Shown: piece after piece, positions 55,742 to 64,000 of the stretch | Layout: each line of letters starts with the position of its first letter | How positions within the stretch are numbered: the first letter of the stretch is position 1 | Assembly: GCF_949987535.1 (NCBI RefSeq) | Contig: NC_080067.1 | Location: 9,675,654-9,739,653 of the forward strand | Length of the DNA: 64,000 nucleotides | Source of the DNA: Balaenoptera acutorostrata | Taxonomy: Eukaryota > Chordata > Mammalia > Artiodactyla > Balaenopteridae | Direction of reading: 5' to 3' | Notes under the pieces: generated by a model | What the model was told of the DNA's origin: nothing | The model's database searches: none | What the model saw: only the letters and a program-made list of their open reading frames with translations | Position numbers and translations under genes: made by a program

Positions 55742-56409
55742 CAGTATGGAGGTTCCTCAAAAAACTAAAAATAGAGTTGCCATATGATCCAGTAATCCCA
55801 TTCCTGGACATATATCTGGAGAAAACTCTGATTCAAAAAGATACATGCACCCCAATGTTCATTGCAGCACTATTTACAATAGCCAAGACACAGAAACAAC
55901 CTAAATGTCCATTAACAGATGAATGCATAAAGATGTGGTACATATATACAATAGAATACTACTCAGCCATCAAAAAGAATGAAATAATGCCATTTGCAGC
56001 AACATGGATGGACCTAGAAATGATCATACTAAGTGAAGTAAGTCAGAGAAAGACAAATATCATATGATATCACTTATGTGTGGAATCTAAAATATGACAC
56101 AAATGAAGTTATCTACAAAACAGAAACAGACTCACAGACATAACAGACTTGTGGTTGGCAAGGGGGAGGGGGGTGGGGGAGGGAAGGATTGGGAGTTTGG
56201 GGTTAGCAGATGCCAACTATTATATATAGGATGGATCAACAAGGTCCTACTGTAGAGCACAGGGAACTCTACTCAATATCCTGTGATTAACCATAGTGGA
56301 AAAGAGTATGAAAAAGAATATGTATGTGTATAACTGAATCACTTTGCTGTACAGCAGAAATTAACACAACATTGTAATCAACTATACTTCAATAAAATAC
56401 ATTTAGAAA
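55742..56409 (+). mobile_element. 5'-truncated L1 with ORF2 end
   Basis: Sense L1: 'gttgccatatgatccagtaa', 'caatgttcattgcagcacta', 'tactactcagccatcaaaaa', then 3' UTR with the G-rich 'ggggtgggggagggaaggat' and 'aacacaacattgtaatcaac'. The frame 55777-56067 (96 codons) is the ORF2 C terminus. The ends are bounded by 'aagaatatgttttca' (55727-55741) and 'aagaatgttttca' (56410-56422), a duplication with a 2-bp indel. Confidence 0.93.
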
Positions 56410-56422
56410 AAGAATGTTTTCA

Positions 56423-57744
56423 GTCCACCATCATCATCATCTTCAATAAAACAGTTAGTTGAAATTTTGCCTGGACTTTAGCCAGTATTCCTCTAATTTT
56501 GCCTACAGTGCCATTGCTATTCTTTCTCCTTTTCTGTATCTTTATGAGCCTTTTAACAGGAAACTATAAGCCAGCCTATCAGACATCTCTGGACAGTCCC
56601 TTTATGAACCCAAGTTGTAGACATGCTTTTAAAGGCTTTTGCCCTGGGAGTATACTTTCAATATTTTAACGTAAGGTATAGAAGTTAAATGAGAGAATAG
56701 TCTGATATATGGAATTTAGCTCTAGTCCAGCTTTTCAGGAATGCGTCTGTTCATGTCTTAAGGCGTACATAAATTGATAATTGGATATCAGTAGTTGGCT
56801 ATATATGTGACACTTTTTATGACACTACAGAATTTGGAAGGAATAGCGTTATGTTCTTTAAATATTTTTGACAGAATAGCATTTCAACTTCTGGTGTTTC
56901 AATGTGAATTTTAAATTTAATGTCAAGTTAATTGATTAAATATAGTATAACATCTAATGTCCTTCATATACACCAAGTTAAATGGCAAGCTGCACGTTAT
57001 TCCTTACTAATCCATTTTAACAAGTAAACAATAGTTGAAAACAGGTGATCTTTGAAAGATCTGTGAGTTAAAAAGTAAATAGAAGCATAATAGTTCAATT
57101 TGCCAGGTTCATGAGGCCGAGTCATTTATGAGGAAATAGATCCCAATGAAGAACCATCAGTTAGAGAGAACTACTGAAATTTGAAACAAAAACACAGGAA
57201 TAACATATTGGCACTATCCATAATATATCTAAGAAGTGTTTCTTTTTATATGGAATACAACATTGCAGCATTTCTGCATGAAAATTATTCAGTCACCTAT
57301 TAAACATTCAGTTGTATTATGCTGTACATTACTTGAGGCTTCATCCATAAGACAAAATTCCCAAAGTAATTTTTCTAACTGAATCTATAACTCTTTCATC
57401 ACCCTGATCCCTGAATATGCATGATTTCCCATTACTGTTTATAGTTAGGACTTCTGTCTTTGCAGTATATGGGCACACAAAGCTATGTTATATTTGCCAT
57501 GGGAACTATAATTTTTAAGGCCCCTGTGCTTGTAAAATCTTTACCTTTATTATATTACCGTAATGTATATATTGGATTTTATAGAGGATCGCATATCGAG
57601 GAAGCACAGTGTTGCACCAGTGAATGGACTGAGTTGTTAGTTACATGATGATGTGACTTGTTCTTTTAAAGCAACAGTCAGGGAGCTCATGCGAGCGTCA
57701 CAGGCAATTGACCCGATTCTAAGATTGGCTACCTTGTGTTTACC
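56423..57744. other. No gene seen
   Basis: Long unassigned AT-rich stretch with no recognised element. Confidence 0.45.
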
Positions 57745-58250
57745 TTCATTCAAGATGCCCCAGTTTTTAGTCTTTCCTTGTATTAGAATGATTTGCCATG
57801 TCCTCTCCCAGGACTTGGCATTGCCTCCGACTAGGATAAGCATGGTATATTTCTACATCACGTTCATACTGGATTCAGCCATATGACTTGCTTTAGCCAA
57901 CAGTACATGGGCAGGAGTGCTGGTGTGCCAGTTTTGAGCTAAAGCCTTAAGAGTTACTGAATATTTCTACTTGTTCCTCTTGTACTTTTGCCACCTGCAT
58001 GAGCAGAACATGAACAGCCCCTGTGTAGCTGCTGGTCTCAGAATGAAGAAGACGTGTGGAACAGACCTGAACTCAAGCTCAAAGCCTGGAGTCCAGCCTA
58101 GCCCAGTTTGGCCAAGTCCAGCCCAAGTGAGAGCATGTGAACCACGACCAACCTGCAATTCCAACGGGAGAAAAAGAAATGCTTCTGTAAGTCACTGAGA
58201 TATTGGAGTCCTTTGTTATGCACCATTGTTGAAACAATGGCTAATTAATA
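57745..58250 (+). mobile_element. MaLR LTR (MLT1-type), decayed
   Basis: 'tagaatgatttgccatgtcc', 'tgacttgctttagccaacag', 'gccacctgcatgagcagaac', 'gcctggagtccagcctagcc', and the end 'tttgttatgcaccattgttg' fit an old MLT1-type LTR in sense orientation. Confidence 0.7.
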
Positions 58251-58704
58251 CCTCTCCTATTGTTGATGGTTCTCATGCATTTGTCTTCCTGTGTGTGTGC
58301 TTAGTGCTTTTGGCTGGCTGTCCAGATGAATGGAATCAACTGGAGCATGCCACGGTCCACATGAGACATTTTTGCTGGGAACTTCCAAGGTAGCAGAGAT
58401 GTTGCATACCTTTAATGTTCATATTTCCGTCATCATTTTATAGGACTTCTAGGTGGGCATTCAGCATAAAAAGACTGGTGATTCGGGGTTCAACTATTTT
58501 CTATTGATGAGTTATGAGTCATCCATTCAGATTGTAAGGACTTTGGTGAAATACTCTCTTCCTTTTACAACATGCATCTGGAGCATTTACATATTTGAGC
58601 AAGTATCTGGGCATTCTCATGAATTAACATGTGAACCTAATGAAGCTTCTTCATTTGAGTGGACCAAGTACTCGTATCTTGTTTATACCAAGGCCCTGTC
58701 TGTG
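58251..58704. other. No gene seen
   Basis: Unassigned; the 88-codon frame 58453-58719 has no recognisable domain. Confidence 0.4.
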
Positions 58705-59475
58705 GTGAACAGACTCTAGAAGAGCCCCCAGTTATCCCTGCCTCCTGGTATACGTGCCCTGTGTAATACCCTCCCCTTAAGTGTGGAGGGACTCGTGACT
58801 TTTTAAAAAATATTTATTTGTTTATTTATTTACCTATTTGACTGCGCTGGGTCTTAGTTGCGGCACGCGGGATCTTCGTTGTCATGTGTAGGAGCTTCAT
58901 TGCGGCATGCGGGCTCTTTTAGTTGCGGCATGCGGGATCTAGTTCCCTGACCAGGGATAGAACCCGGTCCCCCAGCATTGCGAGCATGGAGTCTTAGCCA
59001 CTGGACCACCAGGGAAGTCCCAGGACTTGTGAATTGTTTCTAACAAACAATATATTGTAAAGGTGATGGGAATGTCACTTCCATGACTATGTTACATAGG
59101 TTTGTGACCTCTGTCTTGTTAAGAAACCCTCTCTTGCTGATTTTGATGAAGCAAGCTACTATGTGATGAGCTGCCCTTTGGAGAGGTCCGCTTGGCGTGA
59201 AACTAAGGCCCTTGGTCCTACAACTGGCATGAACTGAATTCTGCCAGTAACCATGTAAGCCTAGAAACAGATCTTTCCCCAGTCAAGCCTTGAGGTGAGA
59301 CCACAGCCTTAGCCAACATCTTGACTGCAAATGTGTGAGAGATCCCAAAGCAGAGAACCTAGGTAAACCACTCACAGACTCTGGACCTGCAGAAACTGTG
59401 AGATTATAAATGTATGTTGTTCTAAGCAACTACATTTGTGGTAATTTGTCACACTGCAGTAAGATGAGTAGAACA
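58705..59475 (+). mobile_element. MaLR LTR (MLT1J-like), split by SINE
   Basis: 'aagagcccccagttatccct', 'ccctccccttaagtgtggag', then after the SINE 'gtgatgggaatgtcacttcc', 'ttgatgaagcaagctactat', 'actgaattctgccagtaacc', 'gcagaaactgtgagattata', 'gtggtaatttgtcacactgc'. Close to full length. Confidence 0.88.
58804..59022 (-). mobile_element. tRNA SINE inside MLT1-type LTR
   Basis: Reversed: TTTA-rich tail, 'gactgcgctgggtcttagtt', antisense B box 'ccagggatagaaccc', antisense head 'ggaccaccagggaagtccc'. Imperfect duplication GGACTCGTGACTTTT (58789-58803) / GGACTTGTGAATTGT (59023-59037). Confidence 0.93.
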
Positions 59476-59529
59476 CTGTTCAACCATTTAGCAAGGTGAT
59501 GATTTCCATAATATGATACATATTTACTT

Positions 59530-59720
59530 TTAGCATAGCAAACATTTATTGAATACCTGCCAGATGCTAAGCACTTAAAACACTGCCAGTGTCGAGATGA
59601 ATAAGACATACCACTTACCGTTCAGGAACTCACCACCTAGGCAACGTTGGACATCCAAGCATCTGGTCATCACAGAGGGGACAAACATTATAACAGGGAT
59701 AGGAAATAAATGGCATAAGC
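59530..59720 (-). repeat. L2 3' end, reversed
   Basis: 'aacatttattgaatacctgc' and 'cagatgctaagcacttaaaa', then 'tcaggaactcaccacctagg', match the antisense L2 terminus. Confidence 0.6.
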
Positions 59721-60329
59721 CATGTTGCTTATTTTTGCTTTTCTTGGTACATTTTAAGCCTGCACCAGGAAAAAAATCAAAGGGTCTCATATGGAACACA
59801 GACACCATAAAATCATGTTGAGAGGTGTTTACCATGGAACCATCTGTACGTACCTGACCAAGAGTAAGTAATCCAATGGAAATCACTGCTATCACTGAGA
59901 ACAAAAGCTTCAAAGAAATGGCTTTACATGATTGTGATCATGGCTCCAACATCTTTCCACAAAACGACTGAAAATTAACACTGACTGTCTCCCTCCTGTA
60001 AGTTCTTTTTCCTTATAGGATAATGTTTTTAGACATGGTGCTTTCAAAGTAACAAAGTTAAGAGCTTACTTTTAGGGTTATGCCATTTAGGCATAGTAGT
60101 GGATACATCGTAGATGTTGGGGCAGTACAACAAAAATACCTTTGATTTTTGATGTCCGAAGTCCAGAATCTGCTATTTTGTGCATGCAAACAATGAATCC
60201 CAATCATTATGGCTTTATCTAGAATAATTTGCTCGTCCTACAGACTGCAGACGTATTTTTCTGATCGAGACTCCAAGATTTAACATAATAAAATAAAAAC
60301 ATAATATCTATTTTTAAAAATTGAATGGT
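59721..60329. other. No gene seen
   Basis: Unassigned. The minus-strand frame 59575-59913 (112 codons) spans L2 sequence and lacks domains. Confidence 0.4.
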
Positions 60330-60570
60330 TACCATGTGCTAAATATCTTACTTAATAGTGGGTTATCTCAATTAATGCTCACAACAACCTGATAAATTAG
60401 AGACTGTCATTATCCTCATCCCACAGATGGAACTGAAGCCACAGAGGTTGAGTAGTTTCAGTAACTTGGTTGAGATTACATCGTTACCAAGTAAGGGGAA
60501 CTGGGTTTGGACTTGAGCTATTCTACTTCTGGTCCTATGCACTTAACCTCCATTCTATACTGCTTCCTAA
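60330..60570 (+). repeat. MIR SINE
   Basis: 'ggttaccatgtgctaaatat', 'tgctcacaacaacctgataa', 'cccacagatggaactgaagc', 'cacagaggttgagtag', ending 'ctatgcacttaacctccatt'. Near full length. Confidence 0.85.
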
Positions 60571-60844
60571 TGCCTCTGAATGCTCCGAGATTTTTAAGGG
60601 CAACTTTGAGCATGGGTGCTCTGGTGATAATAAAAAGCTTAATGGCGCAAACGTGGGCTGACGTGAGTGACGTATTTGTGTTTTAAAAATGTATCTAGAC
60701 CGTCTTTCCTGAGATTCTTCGCATAACAATTTAGTTAACAGAATATAACACCTTACATATTGTAGTGGGTAGGGTATCAGGTATGCAGCTTTCAGAAAGA
60801 GATTTTAAACGTTTAGTGTCTTCAATAAGGTAGAAGTTTCTTTC
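60571..60844. other. No gene seen
   Basis: Unassigned. Confidence 0.4.
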
Positions 60845-61215
60845 CCTCTAATTTAAAGCTGTAGTGGGGCAGTAAAGGCTGGGGAGACAGCTCTCCGTGA
60901 AGCAAGTTTCCTTGACGCGGTTTCCTTGCAGCTTGCTGCTGTGCACCTTGAAGGCTGGGTCACCTTCTTCACACCACGTCTTGGAGGCTGGGTCACACCA
61001 CGTCCGTGTGCCAGGTGGCATGCATGGAGACGAGGCAGTATAGGGCCAGCACTTTTCTTTTAAGCGAGGAACGTGGGAAATGTACCCATTGTCCCCTCTT
61101 GCACTCCATGATGAAAACAAAGTCACGTGGCCAAACCCAGCCACAAGGCAGCATGGGAAATGTAGTCTCTAGACAGGTGGCCACGAGGCCGGCTAAAACT
61201 CAATTCCAATTAAAG
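60845..61215. repeat. Dispersed repeat, unnamed
   Basis: 'aaacaaagtcacgtggccaa' and 'gcagcatgggaaatgtagtc' match an old interspersed repeat that I cannot name with confidence, possibly the one seen at 27.8-28.6 kb. Confidence 0.35.
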
Positions 61216-63418
61216 AAGAGGAAAATAAATTTGGCAGGGAAGAGGAGCTAGCCGTCTATGACATATCGATATGCAGACACTACGGACCAATCAATTTCTG
61301 GTTTCGGCATTTTTTCGGGGGGCGGGTAGGCTCTCTGCAGAATAATATACATGATTTAGATGAGAGTTAAAGTGACTTTAAACCTAATATCACTGAAGTC
61401 TAATGACACTGACCAATTGGTTTTGTGCCTGCTAATAATACTGACTCTTTGACAACAGGGTTAGTAAATGGATAGTTGCTTTACATTAGGTGAGAACATT
61501 TTGAAATTATGTATAAGAAGGTTGTATTGAGCAACTAATGGAAGGAATGCAGTGAACATGGATTGTTCTGTCTGCCAAGCATCCCTTTTCCCATCTGACA
61601 AATAGCCATGAGCCTTCTTTAGGAAGGGTCCCTGTCTCACTCCTTGTGGTTGTCAGTGGGGTAGGGGGACACCTCATAAGTGCCTTCTGAGGAAAGCTGC
61701 CTTAAGTAGTTCTGAGTACAACTACTCAGGCTCTGTATTACCGCGGTGTAGATTCCATTGGATGACCCCAGCCCTAGGGCCCTAGTAACATAATGTCTGT
61801 GTCTCCTCAGCTAAGGGGTAGTACAGTTCCCCCTGCTGCTGCTAATCTCTCGGTAACCTCCCATAGCTTGTTTGGTTCTCAGTTCTTTCCTCACCCATGT
61901 AACTCATTCCCTGTATTAGATTCTCTGCGAGTAAATAACTGAAATGGTTTCTAGTGTCCTGATAAGACCGTGACTGATGAAACGGCCTACCCCATTGGGT
62001 TGTTACAGTTCCAGCTACATACAAAGACTAACTAGTTACCTTTTAATCCCAATTTTCAATTCTCTCTGAAAGAGAAGCTGATTGGCCTTGTTGGTTTCAG
62101 GTTCTTGATGGGGGTTGGAGGTAGGGGAAAGGGAGAGGTGATTGAGGGTTGGTGGGAGACAGCTCTTATTATGATCTACAAAAACAGCCGCCACAGTATC
62201 TGCTACAGGAACACAGGCTGGGGAGGGGGAGACCCAAATGGCCCATGTTATCCTACAATACTTTTAGTAATTTTTATTATTAGCCTAACAGTCTTTATTA
62301 CAATGTTAATTATCTTTGTAGTCAAAATAACTCTAAATCTTTCTTATTTTCTTAGTAGTGAAAAGCTTTAAGCATGTTGTTATCTCTACCTGGGGTTAGC
62401 TGCATTTTAATGGATGGGTCTGGGTGATGAAAAGGTTTTCAATATGTAAAACACAGAAGAATGAGAGAAGTTGGATTTCTTGATATGACTCATAATTGTG
62501 ACCTGTAGCTCTAGCCTGAGGGTGGGCCAGGTAAAATCCTAGAATGGGGGTGGGTTTGAGTTCAGGTCCTCAGGGAGGCAGACACCAAGATGGGATTGGA
62601 TATACAGAAGTTTAATTGAGAGAATAGCAGTGAAGGATAAAAGGAAGGGAGCAGGAGCTTGGGAGAGAGACTTCAGACCACGATGCAGGTCTGACACCTG
62701 TAAAAGCTAAGAGGGAAGGAAGGAAGGAAGATTAACTAAGAAAGTCCCAAGACTGCAGGCAGTTCTAAGAAAGTTTTGACCAGGCCTGTGGGGAATCCTT
62801 GAGCCAAAGCTGCCCATTAGAGGAATCCTGTGTTAGTAGCCCTGCTGTGCTCTGTCAGATGGGGAGCAGCCGAGCGGGGAGTGTGGCCTCAGCATAAACA
62901 CAACGGTGGACCCAAGGGGCAGAAAGAGTCTCATCAAAGTCTTATGGGTAAGGACTGTTCTTTTCTGTAAGCCATTTCCCAGAACACAAACTGGTGGGGG
63001 GATTTCTTAATAGTCTTCGCTTTCCACGAGTACAGGCTCTGGTAAATTTCAGTGTTGTCACTGCAAAGCCTTTTTTTAAGGCCTAGGCCTGGAACTGGCA
63101 CAGATTTGTGTGTCATATTCTGTTGTTTAAAGCTGTGACAGGTCCAGCCCAGATTCAAGGGGAGAGATTACACAGGAGCATGACTTCTGTGGAGGCATGG
63201 TTCATTGTGGGCCACCAAACTAATGGTGTCCCACAGATTCTGAACCTTGGACTAGATATTTAGAGTGGAATGCTACTAGCATACCTGAGGTGGTAGCTGA
63301 AATTATTGGGTGGAATCAATCCATGGGTGTATCCATTGGTAAGTGCAGAAAAGAGCCCACCAACAATGCAAACACATGAGAGTTGGGTTGTGATTTTCCT
63401 CTTTCTCAGAAGCCCTTG
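61216..63418. other. No gene seen
   Basis: Unassigned. Includes a small (GGAA)n at 62713-62731. The frame 62105-62371 carries one predicted hydrophobic stretch but starts in G-rich low-complexity sequence and is not convincing. Confidence 0.4.
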
Positions 63419-63465
63419 TCAACGCTGTTTCTTTCTTTTTTTTTTTTTTTTCAACGCTGTTTCTT
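63419..63465 (-). mobile_element. Tail-only retro-insertion (probable)
   Basis: A 15-bp perfect direct repeat, TCAACGCTGTTTCTT, occurs at 63419-63433 and 63451-63465, separated by only 17 bases (TC then fifteen T). In minus orientation this is a poly-A tail with its target duplication and no other element sequence. Confidence 0.7.
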
Positions 63466-64000
63466 GATCAACATTTATCCCAACATTTTCCTGGGATTCT
63501 GTTGCTAGTTCTATTTCTTGAACATCTTCATCTCAATATTCACTAGTTTAACAGTAACGATGACTGGTCTAGCCAGAACTACCAGTTAGTACGTTTTTAC
63601 ATTTTAATTATTTTTTTCCCGATTAAATCTGGCACGAGGCACTCACTTAACTTGTCCTGCTTCTGCAACAAAAAGGGCCTGCAGAAAGTGAGGGAATCGT
63701 CCCATGCAGGGGTGGGTTTGTTTGTGAACAGAGGTCTCCCACGCAGGGACCTTCCTCTGAAGCTAGCTAACCTTTGGAAATTTGACCCTTCTCTGCCTTG
63801 GTTTCCTTTTTCTGGACTCAACAGTATCGATTTCCATTGGGCTCTTTGTGAAAATAGGTTAATAAAAGACCATAAATCTTTTTAACTAGGTGAAGCATTT
63901 ACCACTCTAATTAGCATTACCATTCAAAGCATTACCATTCAAAGGCTTTCATATTGGGGAAACAAGCAAAACGGCACTGCGCTGTGTAAATCATGATTAA
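63466..64000 (+). other. No gene seen, one 15-bp tandem duplication
   Basis: Unassigned. AGCATTACCATTCAA is present twice in direct tandem at 63913-63927 and 63928-63942. The overlapping frames 63597-63821 (-) and 63652-63885 (+) lack domains. Confidence 0.5.

Noticed and set aside
62105..62371. Small membrane protein of 88 codons
   Set aside because: It starts in G-rich low-complexity DNA, has no conserved context and its single hydrophobic stretch is encoded by AT-rich sequence.

Overview
This window is mammalian nuclear DNA with no intact host gene that I can recognise. The lineage signal is strong. Long tRNA-derived SINEs of the CHR type occur at least seven times and shorter related tRNA SINEs several more. 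They share a head like 'cttccctggtggcgcagtgg', a Pol III B box like 'ggttcgagccc' and TAAA-rich tails, and many sit in clear target-site duplications. The young L1 copies have the cetartiodactyl 3' end ('...aacacaacattgtaaatcaac...'). No BovB or Bov-tA/Bov-A2 repeats were seen in 64 kb. This points to a cetacean (whale or dolphin), with hippopotamus as the main alternative, rather than a ruminant.

Layout. 1-9 kb holds MIR, an old LINE, a reversed L1 3' end, a CHR SINE, a decayed hAT transposon with antisense transposase remnants (3.8-5.2 kb), a solo LTR (5.4-6.1 kb) and MER5A. 9.3-9.9 kb is a broken intron-less copy of MRTFB, the only host-gene relic recognised. 10-12.7 kb is old reversed L1 with a nested SINE and a nested younger L1 end. 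13-18.5 kb holds L2-like segments, two MaLR LTRs, a short L1 and a second solo LTR on the minus strand. 23.2-26.2 kb is two L1 copies head to tail on the minus strand, one with 187 uninterrupted codons of the ORF2 C terminus. 26-32 kb is mostly old sequence with L2, LTR-like and MER20 pieces. 32.4-34.5 kb is two old L1 pieces in opposite orientation. 36.8-37.9 kb is L2/MIR. 42.46-43.52 kb is a long, almost G-free CCA/CCT-rich minisatellite. 45.4-46.0 kb is a third solo LTR. 46.8-47.7 kb holds MER5A and a nested pair of hAT elements. 48.5-52 kb is an old LINE broken up by younger L1 pieces and two SINEs. 53-59.5 kb is four MaLR (MLT1-type) LTRs cut by L1s and SINEs, including a SINE inside a SINE inside an LTR. 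The last 4 kb are mostly unique.

Nothing here forms an operon or pathway. The sequence is intergenic or deep-intronic DNA shaped by retrotransposition. The items most worth a second look are the CCA/GGT minisatellite with its 435-codon artefact frame and 48/54-bp higher-order units, three related solo LTRs each with a near-matching 4-bp duplication, the MRTFB retrocopy, a probable tail-only retro-insertion at 63.4 kb, and an L1 interrupted with an exact 16-bp repeat at 50.4-50.6 kb. I found no convincing new functional system. Repeat family names come from recalled consensus patterns, not from a database search, and boundaries of old elements are approximate.
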